Assembly (NCBI GenBank): GCA_002869845.2
Contig: NEWS02000007.1
Coordinates: 195,320 to 259,319, forward strand
Reading direction: 5' to 3'
From: Nitrospira sp. CG24B
GTDB taxonomy: Bacteria; Nitrospirota; Nitrospiria; Nitrospirales; Nitrospiraceae
DNA length: 64,000 bases
Shown here in pieces: positions 18,264-25,057 of the stretch; the first letter of the stretch is position 1, and each line of letters begins with the position of its first letter. Both the position numbers and the translations under genes were made by a program. Under the pieces are notes generated by a model, which saw only the letters and a program-made list of their open reading frames with translations, searched no databases and was not told the origin of the DNA.

Positions 18264-18293
18264 TTGCATTCCCGTTTGAGCCAGTGCTATCAT
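18264..18293 (+). promoter_or_regulatory. possible promoter of the Usp-PCP_red gene
   Basis: TTGCAT (18264-18269) and TATCAT (18288-18293) are 18 bp apart, with a TG just before the -10. It lies in the 200-bp gap between the radical SAM gene and the Usp fusion gene. Confidence 0.35.
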
Positions 18294-18373
18294 TCCTCCT
18301 CTTTGAGGGAATTTTTAGCACGTTAATCATTTGAGTTTTCATACAATTACGACTCCTTTCCTCTGACTAACTC

Positions 18374-18390
18374 GCGCCTTAAGGAGGCGC
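18374..18390 (+). promoter_or_regulatory. ribosome site inside a small hairpin
   Basis: The strong Shine-Dalgarno AAGGAGG before the ATG at 18395 sits in GCGCCT-taagg-AGGCGC, a 6-bp stem. Folding would partly hide the site, so translation may be controlled. Confidence 0.4.
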
Positions 18391-18394
18391 CTCA

Positions 18395-20461
18395 ATGTAT
18401 AAGACAATCTATATTCCGGTCGATAACTCTGACCATTCGAATACAGCAGTGGATGTCGGCGTTCATTTGGCAAAAACCTTCGGTTCCCGGATCGTAGGGA
18501 GCCACGTCTACGCCGCGAAGATGCACGATAAGCGCTTCAAGCAGATGGAAGCGGGCCTCCCGGAGGAATACCATGACGAGAAGGAGCTTGACCGTCAGCG
18601 CCAGATCCACGATTCGCTGATTACCCGAGGGCTCCAAATCATCACTGACTCCTACCTCGACTACGTCGATAAGAAATGTAACGAAGCGAATCTCCCCGTT
18701 GAGCGGCGATCGCTCGAAGGACGTAACTGGAAAGTGCTGGCCGAAGACATCAACACCAACGGGTATGACCTCGTCATCATGGGCGCGTTGGGGGTCGGGG
18801 CGGTCAAAGACAGCGTCATCGGCAGCAACACAGAGCGCGTGGTCCGCCGGGTCCGTAACTCCGACATGCTGATCATCAAGAACGTTCAGCCAATAACCGG
18901 CGGAAAGATCGTCGTGGCTGTCGACGGCAGCCCCTACTCCTTCGGCGGACTGATGACCGGCCTAGCGCTGGGCAAGGCCTTCAACATGCCGGTGGAGGCG
19001 ATTTCAGCCTTCGATCCCTACTTCCACTATGCGGCATTCCACAGTATTTCCGGTGTCCTGAACGAAGAAGCCGGCAAAGTCTTTCGTTTCAAGGAACAAG
19101 AAAAACTGCACGAAGAAATCATCGACAGCGGCTTGGCTAAGATCTACCAGTCTCATTTGGACATTTCCCGAGAAATCGCCCAGGCCGAGCAAACGGATGT
19201 GAAAACGACGTTGCTGGACGGCAAAGCCTTCGAAAAAATCATTCAGTACGTCAGGAAAGATGTTCCTGCCTTGCTCATCATCGGGCGTATCGGCGTCCAT
19301 AGCGACGAGGACATGGACGTCGGCAGCAACACCGAGAATCTGTTGAGGAGCGCCCCCTGTAATGTGCTGATCTCCAACCGAAAATACGTGCCTCCGATCG
19401 ATACACAGGCCGAGTACACCATTGCCTGGACGGAAGAAGCGCTGCGGCGGATGGAAAAGATCCCGGTGTTCGCGCGCGGCGTGGCGAAGACGGCCATTCA
19501 TCGGTACGCCATTGAAAAAGGGCATACCATCATCAGTAATACCGTCGTTGACACCGCGATCGGACACATTCTTCCAAAAGGCGCCATGGACGCTATGCGT
19601 GCCCTTGGCGGTAGTTTGGACGCAGCGGGTATCGACCGTGACAAGATGCAAGCCGATGAGGGCGTGACCAAAGATCTCATGGGTCCGACATTGAGTGGAA
19701 TCATGACCCAGATCGTTGAGGAGAAACCCAAAGAGATCAGCGCCTCCACACAGGCCTACCTAGACCGCATGGGGCAAACCTATTTCGTCTGTGACGGCTG
19801 CGGCTACATTGGGAAGGGAGACAGCCCGGTCAAATGTCCGGTGTGCAGTGCGGATGGGACGAAATTCAAACAGGTCGATAAGAAGATTTTCGAAGTAGCC
19901 GCGACAACTGAAGGTGAATTGGAAACGGACGTGGCCTACGACGACGTGCCGATGCAATGGACCAAAGATGCAAAAGAAGCGATCCGTGCCGTGCCGGCTG
20001 GCTTCCAACGGAGACGTGCGAAGGCCAGGATTGAAAAGAGCGCGCGGAAATTAGGCATGACGACCATCACGCTTGAATATGCGGCGCCGACCATTCAAGA
20101 GGCCGCATCCGAAGACTATACGCCGATTTTCTCCAACAAAGGCACCGGTACCTCGCCGGTAGCGGAAGCCACCGTTGCAGCGTCGAACGGGAATGAGGCA
20201 AATGGTCATATCGAAGCCGCCTCACCCTACACCTGGACGGACGACGCACAAGCCAGATTGGATCGAGCTCCGGAAGGCTTCATGCGGGATTGCACCAGAT
20301 CGCTCATTCTCAAGCATGCCGAAAAAATCGGCGCGACCCTGATCACGATTGAGGTCGCCGATGAAGGGATCGAGCAGGCAAAGGGGTATATGGCCGAAGC
20401 GATGAAGACTGGCAATCTCAAGGACATGATTGCCGACCTCACCGGAAAAGGACGCGGATAA
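18395..20461 (+). CDS. double universal-stress protein fused to PCP_red domains and a zinc ribbon/rubredoxin-like knuckle
   Basis: A 688-aa fusion. Usp domain 1 (1-163) and Usp domain 2 (170-328) both keep the ATP-binding pattern G-2x-G-9x-G-S (G130/G133/G143; G297/G300/G310). They are followed by a PCP_red module (344-393, WTEEALRRMEKIPVFARGVA), a rubredoxin-like four-cysteine knuckle (C466, C469, C481, C484: CDGCGYIG, CPVCSADG), a second PCP_red-like module (521-565) and a third (613-662), separated by an Ala/Gly/Asn linker. PCP_red is known from the C-terminus of the dark protochlorophyllide reductase subunit BchB/ChlB. Cytoplasmic by sequence. Flanked by two radical SAM genes. I infer a stress- or redox-responsive scaffold; its function is unknown. 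Confidence 0.9.
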   Translation: MYKTIYIPVDNSDHSNTAVDVGVHLAKTFGSRIVGSHVYAAKMHDKRFKQMEAGLPEEYHDEKELDRQRQIHDSLITRGLQIITDSYLDYVDKKCNEANLPVERRSLEGRNWKVLAEDINTNGYDLVIMGALGVGAVKDSVIGSNTERVVRRVRNSDMLIIKNVQPITGGKIVVAVDGSPYSFGGLMTGLALGKAFNMPVEAISAFDPYFHYAAFHSISGVLNEEAGKVFRFKEQEKLHEEIIDSGLAKIYQSHLDISREIAQAEQTDVKTTLLDGKAFEKIIQYVRKDVPALLIIGRIGVHSDEDMDVGSNTENLLRSAPCNVLISNRKYVPPIDTQAEYTIAWTEEALRRMEKIPVFARGVAKTAIHRYAIEKGHTIISNTVVDTAIGHILPKGAMDAMRALGGSLDAAGIDRDKMQADEGVTKDLMGPTLSGIMTQIVEEKPKEISASTQAYLDRMGQTYFVCDGCGYIGKGDSPVKCPVCSADGTKFKQVDKKIFEVAATTEGELETDVAYDDVPMQWTKDAKEAIRAVPAGFQRRRAKARIEKSARKLGMTTITLEYAAPTIQEAASEDYTPIFSNKGTGTSPVAEATVAASNGNEANGHIEAASPYTWTDDAQARLDRAPEGFMRDCTRSLILKHAEKIGATLITIEVADEGIEQAKGYMAEAMKTGNLKDMIADLTGKGRG

Positions 20462-20544
20462 GTTTCGCATGCTGAGTTTTTGGTGCTGGCCCCCAGCGCC
20501 TTCCTCTGACGAGTCTTCGTTCTCAGCACCCGATACGATACACC

Positions 20545-21942
20545 ATGGGTAAATCTCTTCCCATCTTCAATGGTCCTTCAGGCGTCTTGGGCTCTTTGCA
20601 GCAACAAATTGCCCAGTTCTTCACCCCCACTCCAAAGGGGGAAGGGCCGTTTGATGGCCGGACGGTTGACGACTTCAAGCCCTACCTCGTTGCGCTGAAC
20701 CTGACCAAGCGTTGCAACCTCAAATGCGATCACTGTTATCTCGATGCGACGACCAAGGCAGCTGGTGGGGACGACGAGCTGAGCACCGAAGAGTGCTACC
20801 GGCTCATTGGACAGATCGCCGAAGTGAATAAGGGGTGTCTTCTCGTCATTACTGGTGGCGAACCACTGGTGCGTCCTGACATTCTCGACATTGCTCGTTA
20901 CGCCGTTAAACTTGGCTTTATGGTGGTCTTCGGCACAAACGGGATGCTGATCGATGACCAGATGGCCAAAGCGCTTGTAGAAATCGGCGTGATGGGAGTT
21001 GGCATCAGTATTGATTCATTGGACGCAGCGAAACACAATACTTTTCGTGGCGTTCCGGGAGCGTGGGAAGCGGCGATCGCCGGCATTGAAGCCAGCAAGC
21101 GGAATGGCCTTCAATTTCAAGTGCATTTCAGTGCTCAGCCGATGAACTATCGGGAGCTGCCTGAAGTCATTGACTGGGCGCACCGACTCGGCGCCCGCGT
21201 CCTGAACGTGTTCTTTATGGTGTGTACGGGACGAGGCGAAGAGCTGACGGATATCACTCCCGCTCAGTATGAAGAGGTCCTGGGCTACCTTGTTGAATGC
21301 CAAGATAATTACAAAGGCATGTTGGTCCGTGCCCGTTGCGCTCCACACTTCAAACGGTTGGCCTATGAGAAGGACCCGAACTCCCCGATCACGAAGGCGA
21401 CTGGATATATGGGGGGAGGATGCCTGGCAGGCACCAACTACGCCCGAGTGACCCCAAACGGTGAACTGACCCCCTGTCCCTATATGCCGCTGTCGGCAGG
21501 GAATATCCGTCAACAGAGCTTCGTTGATCTCTGGGAACGATCGGATATCTTCAACTCCTTTCGCTATCCCCAACTCAAGGGGAAATGTGGTGACTGCGAA
21601 TATACTGACATCTGCGGGGGGTGCCGCGCCCGTCCCTATGTCGACCACGGCGACTGGCTGGATGAAGATCAGTGGTGCCTCTACACCCCGAAAGGCGGCG
21701 AGAAAATTAAGGTGGCGTTCAATGTCTCGGAAGAGACCGATGTCGCGTGGGACGACGCGTCTGCTCTCCGATTGAGCCGTATCCCCTACTTCCTACGCGC
21801 GATGGTGAAGAAAGGCGTGGAAAAGCACGCCCGCGAAAACAATGTACTGCTTATCACCGTTGAACTCATGGAAGAGCTGCGCAAAAAACGATTCGGCAAT
21901 GACGCACCTGTCTTTAACTTTGACGTAAAGGGTAAGGGATAA
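20545..21942 (+). CDS. radical SAM/SPASM protein with C-terminal PCP_red domain
   Basis: A 465-aa protein. The radical SAM core has RCNLKCDHC (C57, C61, C64) and TGGEP (103-107). The SPASM-type C-terminal part has C293 and C311 (CLAGTNYARVTPNGELTPC) and CGDCEYTDICGGC (C348, C351, C357, C360) with C378, enough for auxiliary Fe-S clusters. Residues 400-448 (WDDASALRLSRIPYFLRAMV) form a PCP_red module like those in the preceding gene. The core resembles NirJ/AhbD-type enzymes acting on haem precursors or peptides. The shared module with the Usp fusion 84 bp upstream suggests joint action. Exact substrate unknown. Confidence 0.9.
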   Translation: MGKSLPIFNGPSGVLGSLQQQIAQFFTPTPKGEGPFDGRTVDDFKPYLVALNLTKRCNLKCDHCYLDATTKAAGGDDELSTEECYRLIGQIAEVNKGCLLVITGGEPLVRPDILDIARYAVKLGFMVVFGTNGMLIDDQMAKALVEIGVMGVGISIDSLDAAKHNTFRGVPGAWEAAIAGIEASKRNGLQFQVHFSAQPMNYRELPEVIDWAHRLGARVLNVFFMVCTGRGEELTDITPAQYEEVLGYLVECQDNYKGMLVRARCAPHFKRLAYEKDPNSPITKATGYMGGGCLAGTNYARVTPNGELTPCPYMPLSAGNIRQQSFVDLWERSDIFNSFRYPQLKGKCGDCEYTDICGGCRARPYVDHGDWLDEDQWCLYTPKGGEKIKVAFNVSEETDVAWDDASALRLSRIPYFLRAMVKKGVEKHARENNVLLITVELMEELRKKRFGNDAPVFNFDVKGKG

Positions 21943-22020
21943 GGCGTCAGGGATGAAGACCTAGAGGCCCATCCTCAAAGCCCCCACACTCCTTACGACT
22001 CTCTTCTGACTGGTTTCTAA

Positions 22021-22530
22021 ATGGACGCGCTCCAAAGTATCACCACCGATCTCAACACCCTCATTCCAATCGTCAATCACTGGTTTCATCTGCTTTCAGC
22101 GATCATTTGGATCGGCGGCTTGGCATTTCTCGTCATGGCGGTGACACCCGGACTGGAGAAAGCCGTTCCAAAGGATCAGATCAAACCCATCACGGATATT
22201 TTTTACCGGCACTACAAGAAAGTCGCCGGCATTCTCGTCGTCGTCCTACTGTTCACCGGCGGCGTGAATCTCCACTACGTCAATCAGGTCATTACGTCAC
22301 AAACGGGCAGCGGGATCCAGCACCACTCCAAGTACCTCATGGTCTTCATGATCAAGCTTCTTCTCGTGCTGGGGCTTCTCACACTGTTCCTCTACACAGT
22401 CATTTTCAAGTCAGACGATGAGGCCGAGGAGGGAGAGTCCTACGAGGTTATTCCATTCCAGCGCGCCGCCCTCTGGATGGGATTCTTCACTATCCTCTGC
22501 GCCGCCGCCATGAAGCACCTGCATCAATAA
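22021..22530 (+). CDS. CopD-like four-helix membrane protein
   Basis: A 169-aa inner-membrane protein with four predicted helices (about 20-42, 68-88, 105-128, 148-163). The first has HWFHLLSAIIWIGG, the histidine and W-x-G-G pattern of the CopD family; other histidines are H85, H101-H102, H165 and H167, which could bind haem or copper. It starts 78 bp after the radical SAM/SPASM gene and probably belongs to the same unit. It may be a membrane redox or metal partner of the soluble proteins. Confidence 0.8.
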   Translation: MDALQSITTDLNTLIPIVNHWFHLLSAIIWIGGLAFLVMAVTPGLEKAVPKDQIKPITDIFYRHYKKVAGILVVVLLFTGGVNLHYVNQVITSQTGSGIQHHSKYLMVFMIKLLLVLGLLTLFLYTVIFKSDDEAEEGESYEVIPFQRAALWMGFFTILCAAAMKHLHQ

Positions 22531-22778
22531 TCCTGCATCCTGTTTCTGAATATTCCCGAGACAGTTCCGCCGTCTCACATGAGACAGCTGCTGTATCACC
22601 TCAGATACAGTTCCGCACGTCAGATGATCATGTATTTTTAAAACACACACATATAATCAAACACTTCGACTCACATCTCTTGACCAACCATACGGGAATG
22701 GACGTTGCTTAACCTACTGGCAAGAGTCATGGAGCCTTGTGGGTTATCTCGTAACCACTAGACAAAATGGAGCACGGT
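22531..22778. other. intergenic region with short inverted and direct repeats
   Basis: ACAGTTCCG occurs twice (about 22560 and 22608). Between the copies are the hairpins GTCTCA-ca-TGAGAC and CTGTATC-acctca-GATACAG. They may end the preceding transcript or bind a regulator of the receiver gene. No promoter is clear. Confidence 0.4.
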
Positions 22779-23426
22779 ATGGAGCTGACAGTCACTCACA
22801 TGGCAAGGAGGTCTCCCTCTTCCTCACCATCTGATGCCCCCTTTGGATCCTGCCCATCCAGAGCAGCACTGCCACCTTCCGCCGTTGCCGCCGGTGCTGT
22901 GCCTCCTCGAAGAGGCACAGCCCGGCCTGCCACTCATCCCATTGCCACGAAACCAAGTGGGCCGGTTCAGACAGCCCCTTTTCCCCCCGTTGATTCTGAG
23001 ATAAATCTCCCGCAGCCGGCATTAGAGCCAGATCACAAGCTGGGTCCAGACACGAACATGAGGGTCGAAGCGAAAACAGCCCGTTCGATATTGGTTGTCG
23101 AGGATGACCCTGATATCGCAATGGCTTTGCAAGACTTGCTCGAATTCGAAGGCTTCCAGGTCGACTGTGCCCAGACCTGTCGACAGGCCTTTTCATCCAT
23201 CGAACAACATGCCTACCATGCAGTCCTCCTCGATCTTGGACTACCTGACGGAGATGGTTGCTCGATTTTGGAGAAACTCCAAGTCTCAACACCCTCCCTT
23301 CCCGTGATTGTCTTAACGGCTTCACATAGGAACCTGGGGTCCCTACGCGCCTATGCCCATTTGACCAAACCGTGGGAACGAGAAGAGTTGTGCACGATAC
23401 TTCGCCATGCCATCGGCATGGCATGA
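22779..23426 (+). CDS. single-domain response regulator receiver, N-terminal extension uncertain
   Basis: The C-terminal ~120 residues are a complete receiver: ILVVEDDPDI (acidic pair), VLLDLGLPDGDG (phospho-acceptor Asp), VIVLTAS and LTKPW (switch Lys). No output domain follows. The first ~93 residues are rich in Pro, Ala, Ser and Arg with no recognisable fold. The ATG at 22779 has GGAG 6 nt upstream and is favoured; the ATG at 23058 would give just the receiver but has no ribosome site. A perfect 10-bp hairpin (GCTGTGCCTC at 22896, GAGGCACAGC at 22912) lies in the extension and may mean that part is not coding. No kinase is adjacent. Confidence 0.75.
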   Translation: MELTVTHMARRSPSSSPSDAPFGSCPSRAALPPSAVAAGAVPPRRGTARPATHPIATKPSGPVQTAPFPPVDSEINLPQPALEPDHKLGPDTNMRVEAKTARSILVVEDDPDIAMALQDLLEFEGFQVDCAQTCRQAFSSIEQHAYHAVLLDLGLPDGDGCSILEKLQVSTPSLPVIVLTASHRNLGSLRAYAHLTKPWEREELCTILRHAIGMA

Positions 23427-23478
23427 TCTTCGACGCACACTGAATCAGGAAGAGCGATCAAACAAGAAGGGATTTACA

Positions 23479-24237
23479 TCACTTAGACCGGCTGAGGCCT
23501 AGTGCGCGCTTGAAGACGGCGGCGAAGCCGAAATAGCCGAATGAATCTTTGAGGTTCGAATAGAGCCGCTTGACGGTACCCATCTCCGGATTGGTGACAT
23601 ACTCCATTGTTAAGGCAATCCGCTCCTCACCCTCTCCGAGAGGCGTGACCGCATGCCAGAGTTTATCACCGTTGAAAATCACCATATCCCCAGGCTCAGT
23701 CACGAGCTCAAGATGGCGGGACTGTTTGGTCGGATGGTCCTTGAACAGCTCGCACACCAGCTTGCACTGGGTTGACCGATCGACAAGCCCCATCAGAATC
23801 GTGTAGCGAGCGCCCTTGTAGTATGACGTATCGTAGTGGAACCCAATGTGGTCACCCGGTTCAGTGTAATAGTAGAGGGCGCAGGAATGGGGATCGTTGG
23901 CCGGGCAGAACATCAGTTTTGCCTCAACGAGCCGGTTCAGGAATGCCCGGAATGACTCGGACCGATAGAGGTCGAGAAAGCGAGGGGCTTTCTCCTGCAC
24001 GGTATAATAACTGACGCTCCCGCCCTTCTTATGGCCAGGAATGTAGTTTCGATTGAGTTCCGCTTTCACGCCCTGGGCCTGAGGAACAAACACCTCCTCA
24101 ACGAAAGCTCGGGGCAAGAACTGCTTGATGACGAGGAACTCGTTCTGATCCCAATATTCTTGGTGAAGCCGGTCGAAATCCAAGGCGGTGACCGCTTGCG
24201 AGACCCTGTCCGTCACATTGCTCACAAGACTCTGCAC
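23479..24237 (-). CDS. 2-oxoglutarate/Fe(II)-dependent dioxygenase
   Basis: A 252-aa double-stranded beta-helix enzyme. The iron ligands are visible as HYDTSYY (HxD) and the distal His in DKLWHAVTPLGEGEERIALTMEY, whose Arg would hold 2-oxoglutarate. The N-terminal part is helical with LDFDRLHQEYWDQNEFLVIKQFLP, typical of the proline- or phytanoyl-hydroxylase-like branch. A GTG at 24237 starts the frame, with weak GAG upstream. Substrate not predictable. Downstream of lolA in the same direction but separated by 112 bp of repeats. Confidence 0.8.
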   Translation of the reverse strand: MQSLVSNVTDRVSQAVTALDFDRLHQEYWDQNEFLVIKQFLPRAFVEEVFVPQAQGVKAELNRNYIPGHKKGGSVSYYTVQEKAPRFLDLYRSESFRAFLNRLVEAKLMFCPANDPHSCALYYYTEPGDHIGFHYDTSYYKGARYTILMGLVDRSTQCKLVCELFKDHPTKQSRHLELVTEPGDMVIFNGDKLWHAVTPLGEGEERIALTMEYVTNPEMGTVKRLYSNLKDSFGYFGFAAVFKRALGLSRSK

Positions 24238-24270
24238 TTATCTCAATCCCTCTCGCCAATACGGTTCTCG

Positions 24271-24346
24271 GTCAATGGTCGTGAGTCATTCGTCAATGAG
24301 AAATGCACCAGGTCATAGTCATGACTATTAATCATCGACCAATGAC
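24271..24346. repeat. intergenic inverted repeats between lolA and the dioxygenase gene
   Basis: GTCAATGGTCG (24271) and CGACCAATGAC (24336) are inverted copies with one mismatch. Between them ATAGTCATGACTAT (24315-24328) is a perfect 14-bp palindrome. TCATTG-type words recur through the segment. It could be a transcription stop for lolA or a spacer repeat. Confidence 0.5.
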
Positions 24347-24349
24347 TGC

Positions 24350-25057
24350 TTACGGCCCATTCAATACCGGAGCCCTGACGACTTCCGCATCCGCAGGTAT
24401 CTTAAAGTCGAACACTTCATTACCTAATCCCAGGTTGGGTTTCAAGTTCGAAAACTCAAAAACGGCGACATTGCCGCTGACCTCATGGAGGGACACCGTG
24501 CGGATAAAATAGGTTTTGGGGAAGACCTCCACGACGATCTTCTGAAGATTCTGAGTGGACTCCTGTTCCTTGGCTTTGGGAATCAGCGTGATGAGCGGCA
24601 TCCCACCGACTCCACGATCTCTTCCCCTGGTAGGCTCAATCTCAAAGGATTCATCCAATTTGGCCGCTCCCTGCAACAACTCCAATGGCGCCTTGGAGGC
24701 AGCCATCTGTGTGAGCTTCCCAACCAGGACCTGCTTATGTTCGGGAACGTAGACCTTCACGTCCTCCTGGTTCACATAGATTTGCTCAGTCGCCGGATCC
24801 AAGTAGTCCCACCGTAAGCGACCGGGCTTTTTAATATAGACCTTGCCGGACGACGCCACAGGCCGCTCAAACCCTTCAATCTTGGTTTTCTGAGAAAAGT
24901 CGGCCTGAAGATCCTTCGTTTTCTCGTATCGCGCTTGCAGCTGTTTGACGACTTCACGGACCTCTTGCAAGGCCTTTTCATCGATCGGTCCGTCTGCCGC
25001 CCAAGCCGGCAAAGCCAATAGGACACTTAATGGAACGGCAAGCCACCAGCGCATCAT
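24350..25057 (-). CDS. lolA: LolA, periplasmic lipoprotein carrier
   Basis: A 235-aa protein with signal peptide (MMRWWLAVPLSVLLALPAWA, cleavage after AWA). The mature part has QARYEKTKDLQADFSQKT, GKVYIKKPGRLRWDY and YVPEHKQVLVGKL, the beta-sheet elements of the LolA half-barrel. It carries outer-membrane lipoproteins across the periplasm, which implies a Gram-negative envelope (Pal is encoded at 38 kb). Its start overlaps the ftsK stop by 4 bp, so the two are translationally coupled, an arrangement also seen in proteobacteria. Confidence 0.9.
   Translation of the reverse strand: MMRWWLAVPLSVLLALPAWAADGPIDEKALQEVREVVKQLQARYEKTKDLQADFSQKTKIEGFERPVASSGKVYIKKPGRLRWDYLDPATEQIYVNQEDVKVYVPEHKQVLVGKLTQMAASKAPLELLQGAAKLDESFEIEPTRGRDRGVGGMPLITLIPKAKEQESTQNLQKIVVEVFPKTYFIRTVSLHEVSGNVAVFEFSNLKPNLGLGNEVFDFKIPADAEVVRAPVLNGP

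Noticed and set aside
22792-23424. 210-codon open frame on the minus strand opposite the receiver gene
   Set aside because: The plus strand has the complete receiver motif set; the minus frame has none.
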